NCBI GenBank assembly: GCA_964630785.1
Contig: CAZVZG010000010.1
Coordinates: 81,187-145,186, forward strand
DNA: 64,000 nt
Origin: JADLCX01 sp964630785
Lineage (GTDB): Bacteria; Planctomycetota; Phycisphaerae; Phycisphaerales; UBA1924
Reading direction: 5' to 3'
Shown: one piece after another, positions 24,582 to 34,400 of the stretch
How the letters are laid out: the number at the start of each line of letters is the position of its first letter
Position numbering within the stretch: the first letter of the stretch is position 1
Translations under genes and position numbers: made by a program
The notes under the pieces: generated by a model
The model's database searches: none
What the model saw: the letters and a program-made list of their open reading frames with translations, nothing else
Told to the model about the DNA's origin: nothing

Positions 24582-25748
24582 ATGCCTCAGCCCGGCCCGA
24601 CGCTGATCGTGGGCGCGGGGCCGGTGGGCCTGGCCGCGGCGGTCATGATGGCGGCACGGACCCGACACGCGAGGATCGTCGAGCGCCGCGATGCGCCCTC
24701 TCGCGAGTCACGGACCCTCGCCGTCAACCCCCGCACGCTCGATATCCTGGCGCCGACCGGTGTGAGCGCCGAGATGCTCACTCGGGGCCTGCGCATCGAG
24801 CGGGTGCGGATGTACCGCCGCGACCGGCAGATCGCCGAAGTCCCGCTGGCGGGCCTGCACCTGCGGTATCCGTTCATGCTCGCTCTGTCGCAGTCGGCGT
24901 CGGAGCGGCTGATGGAAGAGGCACTTGCTCGGGCCGGTGGGCGCGTCGAGCGCGGCACCACGCTCACGCATTGCCGATCCGTGGAGAGCGGGGTTGAGGC
25001 GACGCTCCGGCACGCGGATGGGCGGATCGAGGCGGTTGTCGCGCCCCGACTGCTGGCCGCCGATGGGGCCCACAGCACGGTGCGGGAACGGATGGGCGTG
25101 GGCTTTGCGGGCTCCGAGTTCGCGCGCCCGTGGCGGCTGGCCGACGTACCGCTCAAGACCGACCTGGACCCGCACGCGGCCCACGTGGCGCTGCTCGACG
25201 ATCGAGCCTTCTTGTTCGCGGTCCGGGCCGTGGAGGACGCGCGGACGGAGGACCCCGCGAACGCACTGTGGCGGCTGATCAGCAACGGGCCGGACCCGCT
25301 GTCGCTGCTGTTCCGCGCGACGCCGACGGGTGAGCCGGTCTGGGCGTCGTCGTTCAGCATCGCGCACCGGCTGGCCGCGGAGTTTGCCACGGGCGGCGTG
25401 TACCTCGCGGGCGACGCGGCCCACGTCCACTCGCCGATCGGCGCTCGCGGCATGAACCTGGGCATCGAAGATGCGGCGGTGTTTGCCGAACTGGAGGCTG
25501 CGGGGCGGCTGGCGGAGTACGCGACCCGGCGCCGGCCGGTGGATGCGGCCGTTGTGCGGCGGGTGAAACTGCTCTCCAGGGTCGCGGCGGCGGAGGGTTG
25601 GGCGTTCGGGTTGTTGCGGGGTTGGGTGCTGCCGCGGGTGGTCCGGAGCCCGCGTCTGCGCCCGCGGTTCCTTGCGACGCTCGCGGGACTGGACCACCCC
25701 GCTCCCGAGCCTGTGCCCGCCGTGCGGCCCGTCCCGCAAGCCGAATGA
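24582..25748 (+). CDS. FAD-dependent monooxygenase (class A aromatic hydroxylase family)
   Basis: A 388-residue flavoprotein of the PheA/TfdB/UbiH-type group that inserts one oxygen atom into an aromatic or related substrate using NAD(P)H. The ATG at 24582 follows AGGAG by seven bases. Motifs are LIVGAGPVGLAAAVMMA (dinucleotide-binding GxGxxG, residues 8-24), a DG segment LLAADGAHSTVRERMG, and the FAD ribityl-binding GD motif VYLAGDAAHVHSPIGARGMN. The C-terminal half is shorter than in the phenol hydroxylases and lacks their thioredoxin-like domain. The substrate is not predictable and no pathway genes are near. Confidence 0.82.
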   Translation: MPQPGPTLIVGAGPVGLAAAVMMAARTRHARIVERRDAPSRESRTLAVNPRTLDILAPTGVSAEMLTRGLRIERVRMYRRDRQIAEVPLAGLHLRYPFMLALSQSASERLMEEALARAGGRVERGTTLTHCRSVESGVEATLRHADGRIEAVVAPRLLAADGAHSTVRERMGVGFAGSEFARPWRLADVPLKTDLDPHAAHVALLDDRAFLFAVRAVEDARTEDPANALWRLISNGPDPLSLLFRATPTGEPVWASSFSIAHRLAAEFATGGVYLAGDAAHVHSPIGARGMNLGIEDAAVFAELEAAGRLAEYATRRRPVDAAVVRRVKLLSRVAAAEGWAFGLLRGWVLPRVVRSPRLRPRFLATLAGLDHPAPEPVPAVRPVPQAE

Positions 25749-25800
25749 AGCCTGGGAGTCGGGCGGTACGTCGGTAGACTCAAGTGAAGGAGGAGCTGCG

Positions 25801-27492
25801 ATGCGAAGTGGATGGACGGGCGTGGCGGGGGCGCTTATGGCGGCGGCGGGCGCGTTCGGACAGGGCGCTTCGGTGACCGTCGATTGCAGCGGGGCGAGCG
25901 TGCCGTCTTCGGGCTCGACCGCGCCGGACATCGTGCGCACGAGCACGGCGACGATCCAGGGCGCGAGCGGGTACCAGTTCGTATTTAACCCGATGGTCCA
26001 CGGCACGGGCTTTCTGGGCATCGTCGCGATCGGCCTGACGCCGCGCCCTCTGGGCGATGTGCTCAACGGCTTCTTTGTCGGCGGCCAGCGCACACTCTAC
26101 GGCGCGATGCGCAACCCCTCGGGCACGCTGCCGACGTTGCTGGATACCGAGCCCGTCGGCGGCGTGTTCGGCGGCTTCAGCATCAACCTGACATTCAAGC
26201 AGGAGCTGCTCGCCGACGGGCGCGGCCGGGCCTCGATCACCAACATCGCCAAGCCCTCGGGCCTGGGCATCGCGGTGGACAGCGGAGGGGCGGTGTTCAC
26301 GGTGTGGAGCCCGCCCGCGCCGACGGTGAGTGAGTGGCAGTTCGAGGGCGACCTGATGTCGGTGAAGCAGAGCGGGGCCGCGCCGGCGTCCGGTCCGGGG
26401 CGGATCCGCTACCTCGACGATCCGGCGTTCGGGCCGATCCTCGGCGGCGTGGGCGCAGAAGACACCTACCCGAGCCCGCCCACGCCCACGGGTGTGACGC
26501 AGATGCAATCGTCCTTCGGCACGACGGCGGCGTTCGGATTGCCGCCCGTCGGCGGCGAGCAGGACACGGTGTATCGCACCAGCCCGTGCCGCAACGTGAG
26601 CGCACCGGACGACACCGCCAAGAGCCGCGGTCTGGGGCTCGCGCTCTGGCCCAACACGCGAGACTACTGGCCGGACGACCGGATCGGGCAGTGGACGATG
26701 GTGTGGGACATGCTGATCCCCCAGGCCTCGTGGGACGCGGCCCTCGCCGCGGGCACGCCGTGCGTCGCGCTCGTCGAGGACAGCCAGAACAACAACTCGG
26801 CCGCGGACGCGGTGATCCGCGTGACCGGGGCCGCGCCGGGGGGGGGGGCGGCCAGCGTCGGTTACAGCCTCGACCAAGTGGGCAACGCGACGGTGCCGAC
26901 GCCGGCCATCCAGCCGGACCAGTGGTTCAGGCTGGCGCTGGTGGTCGACCACTACAGCCGGCGCGTCGGCAGGGTGTATGTCAACGGCGTGCTCGCGGGA
27001 ACAACCGGCAGCGACTGGCTCTACAACGCGTGCAAGAGTGCCGACCCGCGCTGGGGCGACATATCGAGCACGAACCCGGCCGGCTCGCCGATCGACCCCG
27101 CAGCCTGGGTCGGCTGGGGCGCGTTCCCGAGCCCGTGGGCGAAACAGGCGGCGACTCCGAATGCGCCCACCGCCTCCACCGTCGGTCTGTTCGCGGACAT
27201 CAACGGGCGCGGCGAGAGCGTGTACATCGCGAATCTGGCGTTCACGGACGAGGCGATGACAGACGCCCAGATCGCCGCGCTGGGCGGACCCAACGCCCGG
27301 GGCATCGTGTACCCGCGCCCCGCGCCATGCGCGGCCGACTTCAACGGGCAGAACGGGGTCACGGTTCAGGACATCTTCGACTTCCTGAGCGCGTACTTCG
27401 CCGGGAGCACGAACGCCGACTTCAACCACTCGGGCGGCGTGACGGTGCAGGACATCTTTGATTTTCTCGGGGCGTATTTCGTGGGTTGCTGA
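25801..27492 (+). CDS. Secreted LamG-like protein with GC-type dockerin
   Basis: A 563-residue exported protein starting at ATG 25801 after GAAGGAGGAGC; signal peptide MRSGWTGVAGALMAAAGAFG. The second half has a concanavalin/LamG-like sandwich: QWTMVWDMLIPQ, PDQWFRLALVVDHYSRRVG, VYVNGVLAG and VYIANLAFTDEAMTDAQIAA, the last typical of LamG-type domains. Such domains bind carbohydrate or protein ligands. The dockerin repeats are NGVTVQDIFDFLSAYF and GGVTVQDIFDFLGAYF, clasped by CAADFN and VGC. It starts 52 bases after the monooxygenase gene. Confidence 0.8.
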   Translation: MRSGWTGVAGALMAAAGAFGQGASVTVDCSGASVPSSGSTAPDIVRTSTATIQGASGYQFVFNPMVHGTGFLGIVAIGLTPRPLGDVLNGFFVGGQRTLYGAMRNPSGTLPTLLDTEPVGGVFGGFSINLTFKQELLADGRGRASITNIAKPSGLGIAVDSGGAVFTVWSPPAPTVSEWQFEGDLMSVKQSGAAPASGPGRIRYLDDPAFGPILGGVGAEDTYPSPPTPTGVTQMQSSFGTTAAFGLPPVGGEQDTVYRTSPCRNVSAPDDTAKSRGLGLALWPNTRDYWPDDRIGQWTMVWDMLIPQASWDAALAAGTPCVALVEDSQNNNSAADAVIRVTGAAPGGGAASVGYSLDQVGNATVPTPAIQPDQWFRLALVVDHYSRRVGRVYVNGVLAGTTGSDWLYNACKSADPRWGDISSTNPAGSPIDPAAWVGWGAFPSPWAKQAATPNAPTASTVGLFADINGRGESVYIANLAFTDEAMTDAQIAALGGPNARGIVYPRPAPCAADFNGQNGVTVQDIFDFLSAYFAGSTNADFNHSGGVTVQDIFDFLGAYFVGC

Positions 27493-27677
27493 CGTGACGG
27501 TGCCGGACGGCGGTGCGATTGACCCGCGGCGGTTCCGGCGAGACCGGGATCGTGGCGTCGAGGCCCGTGACACCGCGATTTCCCTGGATTCGCGGCCGGT
27601 TTCCTTGCACCCCGTCCAAAGGACGATGTAGCATTGGAAGTACCGCGGCATCGAAACGTGCCATCGGAGGTGCCACC

Positions 27678-30380
27678 GTGCGTCACGCTCTAGCGTTCGG
27701 AACCGTCGTGTTGCTGCTCCTTACCGATGCCGCGTTCTCCCAGACGTCGTGGCCGATGCGTCAGCGTGATGCGGCCAACACCGGCCGCGCGGACTTTGCG
27801 ATCCCCGCCGCGCGTCAGGGGCCGGGCCTGTTCACCGCGGTCTCGTGGCAGGTGCCATCTCCCGGCGGGCCCGACAACGGCGCGTTCTCAAGCGGCCAGA
27901 TGGTGTACTTCGACGGCGTGGGCCCGGGTGGGGCAGACCTCGTCGTCGGCAGCTATCACTGGCCCAAGGGTGTCCAGGGTATGAACCGGCACACCGGCGA
28001 GGTTTACTGGGCCGGCAACCCGGACGGGGGTGAGAGTATCGGCGCGAACGCGGCAGCGTTCAGCCCGACGGGAATGACTGTCTACGTGACCAACGATGCA
28101 ACGCCGGGTACGCTGATGGCGTTCGGCTCGGCCGTCGGTCCGAGCGACTACTGGTCCAACGCCGGCTCCAACGACGTTGACGCGGGGGCGTGGTCGCCGA
28201 AGGTTCTCTCCGATGGGCGCATCGTTACAAGCAACTGGTGCGACTCGGTATTGTGCTTTGCCGACAACGGGATTTCGCTCACTCGGACGGCCCGGGCCGA
28301 GAGCAGTTGCTCCTGCTATCCGGGCAGTGCTGTTTTTCAGGACGGCTCGCTCACGCGGGTGTACACCCCGAGCCGTTGCGGGTTTGTCACCTGCTACAAC
28401 GGGGCCGACGGGGCCCAACTCTGGCGCACGAACGTCGGCCCCGCGACGGATGCGGGCGTCACGGCCGACCCGTTGTCGGGCAACCTGTACCTGAACATCG
28501 GCGTCGACGACGTGTACGTGGTCGGCCTCGACAAGTTCGGCCAGCCCTTGTGGACAGGCGGGGCGGGCGTGCGCGTGTACGACTGGGTCTCGGGCGTGAA
28601 CAACCCGCAGCGGGCGCAGTCGGCGGGAGCGCTGAGTCACGACGCGGGGACCTACTACTTCCAGACCGTGAGCCAACAGGGCGACGGGCTGCTCTACGCG
28701 ATCAACACCGCCGACGGCCAGATCAGGTGGGTCTACCCGACGCTGAGCCGCGGCTGGGAGATGCAGGCATCGTCTCCGATCGTGACGCCCAACGGAATCG
28801 TGATTGTCGGCAACAACGGGGGGCGGCGGTACTTCGTCATCAGGGACGACGCGATCGCGGGCACGCTGCTGGCGACCTTCGACAGCTCGCCCGGCGGCTC
28901 GCAGGACGGTGTCGCCAGCGCGTCGGCCATGCTCTCGGCCGATGGTTTCCTCTATCTGCCTGTGCGCACAGGGTGGACGTACCCATACGCCGGGGGGCCG
29001 ACACCGACCGGCGCGGTGTCGAACGTGTTCACGGCGTTCGACCTCCGTGAGAACCCCGAGATTCTGCTGCCGGGACCCACGAAGGTCCGTGCGTTCGCGG
29101 GGAATGCGAGCGTGCGGATTTTATGGCAACCCATCAGCGTGGACCCGCAGGTGTTCAGCCACTACGCGGTGTACAGAGACACCACGGCGTTCTCGTCGAT
29201 CGCCGGCCTGACGCCCATCGCGACGCTTCCGAGCATGGTTGCCAACACTTTCACGGACACCTCGGCTCAGAACGGTGTGTCGTATCACTACGCGGTCTCC
29301 GCTGTGGCGGTGGGTGGGGGCGAGCGTGAGCAGGTCCAGAGCATCGGGCCCAGGACACCCCGTGACGAGAGCGATCTGCAGGTGGTCTCGATCTCGCGCA
29401 CGCCGCGATACCCGCGGTACGCGCCGGACTACGCCAATCTCACCGTGACCGAGCCGGGCGGGTTCGGGCCGTACAACTTCAGCGTCGCCACGGGCCTGGG
29501 GATGGGCCAGACAAGCGCCACGCAGCGGTTCCCGAACCCGGGCGATCCGGTCACCTACACCGCGCAGGTCCGCAACCGCGGCACGAACGCGTGGTCCACG
29601 CCGGTGAACGTGACGTGGACCGTTGACGGCTCGGTGCAGCAGTCGGGTGTGCAGCCGGTGAGCCTGGCGCCCGGGGCATCGGCGTCGTTCGCGTACACAC
29701 GCCCGTGGGAAGACACCGAACGCGTCATCGGTTGCTCGATCGACGCCGTGGACGCGCGGGCGACGAACAACTCGCGCCAGATCTCTACACGCTCCGTCGC
29801 ATTCCTGTCCTACGTCGATCGGACGTACCTCGAGGATTTCCGCGAGCAGACGCCGGATTATCCGCAGAGCACGACCGACGATCTGCTCGACTGGCTCAAC
29901 CGGCACATGGACCGGTTCAACCAGATGTTCGCCGACGCGCCCGCGGGAGGCACACCCAAGCGGGTGCACTTCGACGTGCTGGAGGTGCTCGACGACGACA
30001 CTTCCGATCCCGCCATCGACACGATCCCCTTCGCCGTGTTCCCGTTCCGTTACCGTGCCGGCGAGGGCACGCTGCGCCTGAGCGGCTACTTCAGCGCCGC
30101 CGACGATATCGACTACGGCCTGCTCCACGAGATGGGCCATCAACTTGGCCTCATCGACCTGTACCGCCTCGACACCCCGGCGTCGATCAATCAGGTGAGC
30201 GGCACGCCGTACTTCACCTTTCCCGGGCTCATGCACGGCGTGTCGCCTTTCCTTTCGGAGAACTCGTCGCACGCCCTGACCCACTGGTATCTCAAGGCGC
30301 ACGGGTATTACGGGCAGTACCTGTACAGCCTTCCGGAATCCTGCCGGTGCGTGTGCTGGGATACGGCGATCAGCCGGTGA
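27678..30380 (+). CDS. N-terminal part of a frameshifted secreted metallopeptidase-like protein (PQQ-like propeller)
   Basis: 900 codons from a GTG at 27678 (signal peptide VRHALAFGTVVLLLLTDAAF). A PQQ-like beta-propeller comes first (LVVGSYHWPKG, TGEVYWAGNPDGG, GADGAQLWRTNVG, VYVVGLDKFGQPLWTG, ADGQIRWVYPT). A fibronectin-like segment (NASVRILWQPISVD) and a CARDB-like segment (NVTWTVDGSVQQSGV) follow. Near the end is HEMGHQLGLID at residues 817-827, an HExxHxxGxxD zinc motif. The frame then degenerates at ESCRCVCWDTAISR and stops. The -1 frame continues a coherent protein (30347-31408), so this is one gene broken by a 1-base loss near 30318-30345, either real or a sequencing error. Confidence 0.7.
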   Translation: MRHALAFGTVVLLLLTDAAFSQTSWPMRQRDAANTGRADFAIPAARQGPGLFTAVSWQVPSPGGPDNGAFSSGQMVYFDGVGPGGADLVVGSYHWPKGVQGMNRHTGEVYWAGNPDGGESIGANAAAFSPTGMTVYVTNDATPGTLMAFGSAVGPSDYWSNAGSNDVDAGAWSPKVLSDGRIVTSNWCDSVLCFADNGISLTRTARAESSCSCYPGSAVFQDGSLTRVYTPSRCGFVTCYNGADGAQLWRTNVGPATDAGVTADPLSGNLYLNIGVDDVYVVGLDKFGQPLWTGGAGVRVYDWVSGVNNPQRAQSAGALSHDAGTYYFQTVSQQGDGLLYAINTADGQIRWVYPTLSRGWEMQASSPIVTPNGIVIVGNNGGRRYFVIRDDAIAGTLLATFDSSPGGSQDGVASASAMLSADGFLYLPVRTGWTYPYAGGPTPTGAVSNVFTAFDLRENPEILLPGPTKVRAFAGNASVRILWQPISVDPQVFSHYAVYRDTTAFSSIAGLTPIATLPSMVANTFTDTSAQNGVSYHYAVSAVAVGGGEREQVQSIGPRTPRDESDLQVVSISRTPRYPRYAPDYANLTVTEPGGFGPYNFSVATGLGMGQTSATQRFPNPGDPVTYTAQVRNRGTNAWSTPVNVTWTVDGSVQQSGVQPVSLAPGASASFAYTRPWEDTERVIGCSIDAVDARATNNSRQISTRSVAFLSYVDRTYLEDFREQTPDYPQSTTDDLLDWLNRHMDRFNQMFADAPAGGTPKRVHFDVLEVLDDDTSDPAIDTIPFAVFPFRYRAGEGTLRLSGYFSAADDIDYGLLHEMGHQLGLIDLYRLDTPASINQVSGTPYFTFPGLMHGVSPFLSENSSHALTHWYLKAHGYYGQYLYSLPESCRCVCWDTAISR

Positions 30381-31408
30381 TCGGCGCCACGGTGAGCGTT
30401 TATCAGCGGTGCGAGCGGCCGGGCGTCGGCGACGTGATCAGCGATCAGGTCAAGTTCCAGGGGACGACCGACTCTCAGGGTGTGTACACCCTGCCCAACG
30501 TGCCCATCGACACGCAGCTGGCCCCGCCCGCGTTCAACGGCGATTACATCAGGCCCAACCCGTTCGGGTACATCGCGGTGGTGGGCAGCAACGGGCTGCT
30601 GCTGCTGAAGATCGAGAAGGACGGATTCGCGGACTACGCGTGGCTCGACATCACCGAGGTGAACAACGCGTACTACGACGGACAGGCATCGGTCGCGACC
30701 TTCGAACGTCGGGTGGCGCTGGGCGGGCCCATCCAGATCACACCGCCGCGGGATATGACCGAGAGCAACGCCGTCGAATGGTTCCACGCCGCGGAAGACG
30801 GAGTGCTGACTCTCAGCGACGACACGGCGATCCACGACACGGGTGCCGCCTCGTTGCGGGCCGTAGCCACCGGGGGGGGCGACAACACCATCCGCTATCC
30901 CGGCGCGTTCCGCGCCCGGTGGAACCTCTCGGGTGTGAACAGCGTCGTGCTGCACGCACGGGCGATCAACAACAACTCGCCGCAGTTTCAGAACCTCTCG
31001 CCGACGGTCCGACTGCTCAGCCGAGACGGCTATATCCAGTTGCAACCCCACGACGACGTGCTCAATGGCGCGGTGACTCAGTGGGTGACGTTCACGATCC
31101 CCCTCGCCGGCAACGCCGAATGGACGCGTTCGGAGCTCGGGTCGCCCGACATTTCGGCGGTCTCGGGCTTGGAGATCCACGCTGACACCTGGGGCGCGGG
31201 TTTCACGCTCTGGCTGGACGGCGTCGGGTTCGACCCCTCGCCCTGTCCGGCGGACTTCAACGGCTCGGGATCGGTGTCCGTGCAGGACATTTTCGACTTC
31301 CTCGGAGCGTACTTCGCCGTGAGCCCCGCGGCCGACTTCAACCGATCCGGGGCCGTGTCGGTGCAGGACATCTTTGATTTTCTCTCAGCCTACTTCTCGG
31401 CCTGTTGA
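30347..31408 (+). CDS. C-terminal part of the frameshifted protein, with carboxypeptidase-like domain and GC-type dockerin
   Basis: 354 codons including stop, read from the GTG at 30347 only for convenience; the frame has no ribosome-binding site and no signal peptide, and its first residues (VRVLGYGDQPVIGATVSVYQ) form a carboxypeptidase regulatory-like sandwich that needs the upstream part. TDSQGVYTLPNVPID is typical of that domain. A carbohydrate-binding-like sandwich follows (SGLEIHADTWGAGFTLWLDG), then dockerin repeats SGSVSVQDIFDFL and SGAVSVQDIFDFL, clasped by CPADFN and SAC. Joined to the 27678 part it would make a ~1240-residue dockerin protein. Its stop overlaps the end of the convergent kinase gene by 19 bases. 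Confidence 0.65.
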   Translation: MRVLGYGDQPVIGATVSVYQRCERPGVGDVISDQVKFQGTTDSQGVYTLPNVPIDTQLAPPAFNGDYIRPNPFGYIAVVGSNGLLLLKIEKDGFADYAWLDITEVNNAYYDGQASVATFERRVALGGPIQITPPRDMTESNAVEWFHAAEDGVLTLSDDTAIHDTGAASLRAVATGGGDNTIRYPGAFRARWNLSGVNSVVLHARAINNNSPQFQNLSPTVRLLSRDGYIQLQPHDDVLNGAVTQWVTFTIPLAGNAEWTRSELGSPDISAVSGLEIHADTWGAGFTLWLDGVGFDPSPCPADFNGSGSVSVQDIFDFLGAYFAVSPAADFNRSGAVSVQDIFDFLSAYFSAC

Positions 31409-34400
31409 CGCGTCTGCGAATCGCGTGTTTCGCTCGCCTCCGGCCCGGCGTCCCAGATCAGCGTGACGCCGTCGTGCGAGGAGGACATCAGGTAGCGTCC
31501 GTTCTCACTCCAGTCGATGGAGGTGATGAGCGAGCCGTGGCCCTTGAGCGTGAGCAGAAGGTCGCCGGTCTGCGCGTCGAGCACGCGGACCACGCGGTCC
31601 TGGCCGCCCATGGCGAGGCGGCGGTCGTCGGGGGAGAAGGACGCGAACACCTGCGGGCCGCGGGCGACCACTCGGTGCAGGAGCACCCGACCGCTCTCGA
31701 CGTCGACGACAGTGAGGCCTCCCCGGGTGTCGGTGACGCTGGCCCTCTTCCCGTCGCTCGAGGGTTGGACCCCGATCAGTTCCGCCTGGGGCGACTCCAC
31801 GCGCGAGACTTCCCTCCACGACCCTGTGTCGAGGACGATCAGCGTGTGCTGAAACGCCAGGAACAGCCGGCGCCCGTCGCTCGCGAACGTCGCGAACCCC
31901 CAATGGGGAGGCCCGTCCGGGAACGTGAAGACCTCGCGGCCCGCGGCGGTGTCGGTTACATGCACGGTGTTGCTGCCGACAATCTGCCAGCAGACCATCC
32001 GACCGTCGCCGCTGATGCTCGTGAGGTAGGGCTGCAATGCGGGCAGGGTCCCCGGGGGGATGTCCGGCAGGGTGGTTGGCGAAGACCAGGTGTGACTCTG
32101 CGTGTCGAAAACGATCAGCCGGTGGTCGCTCGCCACGGCCGAGCCGAAATGGTTTCGCAGGTTCATCGAGGCGAACTGCAGCGGCGGCAGATCGATCAGC
32201 GGCGTGTCCTCGCCGGTCTCGATCGAGCGGCGCACCAGGCGGTTGCCGCCCGACTGGACGACCGTGATCCCGCTGTCGTAAAAACCGAAGGAAGTCTCGC
32301 CCCTGCGAAGGGGGGCGGGCCGAGCCGCTCGCACCTCATCGAGCCGCCAGACCCGCGGGCCGCGCTCCTCGTTGGAGGTCGACGTGACTCCCGTTCCCTG
32401 ATCGGTCCAGCACGCGCAGAGCGCGGGTGCGCCGTGACCGAGGAGCGAGCCCTTGAGATTGAGGTGGGCGAGGTCCCACTCACACACCGCGGCATCGTCC
32501 GAGGCCGAGACCAGCGACGCGCCGTCGGGCGAGAACTCGATCGAGCGCACCGCCAGCAGGTGCCCGCGCAGGTCGCCGATGAGGGTCAACTCCGGCGATT
32601 GGAAGAGCCGGATGGTGGTGGACATGGTGGTCGCGAGCACGTGGCCGTCGGGACTGAATCGGACCCGGGCTTCGCCGGTGTATTCAGGCGCGGAGAAGTG
32701 CGCGCGGCGGATGACGGCGCCCGTCGTGCCGTCCCGGAGCACGAGATCGGGGTTCTCGACGCTCGCCAGCAGCGACGCGTCGGCGTTGAAGTCGAGGTCA
32801 CGGACGTTGGCGATAAAGTCGTCGTTGAGCAGGGTGTCCGTGCCCGTGGCGACGTCGAGGCGGTGCAGGCCGTAGCCCGCGCGCCCGGCGACCAGCGCCG
32901 CGCTGCCGTCCGGCGTAAGCACGCCGCAGAGCAGCGCCGGGCGGCGCCCCAGTTCCCAGCGGCGCAGTTCACGCCCGTCCCGGGCGTCGTGCACGGCGAC
33001 GGCGACCGGATTGACGACCAGCACGCGCGAGCCGTCGCGGCTGGCGCGGACGTGCATGAGCGGCAACACGCTGGGCACGATCGTGGGAACCGTCCAGGCG
33101 ACGGCCCCATCGTGCGAGCCCCACCGTCGCAGCTCACCCGTGATGGTGACGCCGACGACCGCATTGTCGCCCAAACGGGCCAGCGACGCCACGGGCGCGG
33201 GCGTGTCGAGAGAGCCGCGGCTCTGGTCGACCAGGCGCGAGAGGTATCGCCATTCCCAGCCGCGCTGATGCTCCGGCGCATCGGCGAGACGGGCGCGGGC
33301 GGTGGGCCCGTCGTTGCCGCGGATCGCGGCGTCGGCGGCGTACATGCTCGCGACGTAGGCGCGGTGCTCGGCGTCCACGCGCCGCTGCTCGGCGAGGCGC
33401 TCGGCCTGGCGGGCCCGGGCCAGTTGCACGAGCGTGCCGACGGCGCCCACGCCCAGGGCCAGGAGGACGGCCACGCCCGCCGCGACCGCGGGGCGATTGC
33501 GTCGGGCGAAGCGGGAGAGCTGGTAGCGAAGGCTCGGTGGCCGGGCCGCGATGGGCCGGTCGGCGAGGTAGCGGTGGACATCCGCCGCGAGCTCGCCGGC
33601 GATCTGGTAGCGTCGCTCGGGCTCCTTGCTCAGGCACTTGAGCACGATGGTGTCCACGTCGGCGTCGATGCCGCGGCGCAGGCTCGACGGCCGGGGCGGC
33701 GGGGCATTGAGGATGACGCTGACCGCCGTTCGCAGGCCGCCCTCGCTGCTGCTCACGGTGTAGGGCATCGCCCTCGTGAGCATCTGAAAGAGCAGCACGC
33801 CGAGCGAGTACACGTCGGTTCGCAGGTCGATGCGGGATGGCGAACCCTCGACCTGCTCGGGGCTGGCCCAGGGCAGCGAGCCGACGAACTGGCCCGCGAC
33901 CGTCTGTCCGTTCCGAGCCGCATCGCCGAAATCGGCCAGCAGCCGGGCCAGACCGAAGTCCAGCAGGTGCGGTTCGCCGTCGTCGCTCACGAGGATGTTC
34001 GCGGGCTTGAGGTCGCGGTGGATGACGCCGCGGAGGTGCGCGGCGTTGACCGCGGCCGCGATCTTCTCAAAGAGGCGCAGCACGCCGCGGACGTCGAGCG
34101 AGTGTGCGGCGAGGTGCTCGTCGATCGGCAGGCCGTCGACGTAGTCCATGACGTAGAAGACATTGGCGCCGGCGACGCCGGAATCGATCACGCTGACGAT
34201 GTTCGGGTGTTCGAGCTGGGCGAGGATCTCGACCTCGCGTTGGAAGCGGTCGGAATCGCGACGGTCGCCGAAGAACGATTCGCGCCGGACCTTGACGGCC
34301 ACGCGCCGGCCGGTCGAACGCTGGATCGCCTCATACACCACGCCCTGCCCGCCGCGGTGCACCTCGCGCACGAGGCTGTAGGCGTCGAGGCCCTCGGGCA

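Noticed and set aside
30330..30350. Programmed -1 ribosomal frameshift in the split dockerin gene
   Set aside because: No X-XXY-YYZ slippery heptamer or clear downstream pseudoknot is present at the junction, so a mutation or sequencing error is more likely.
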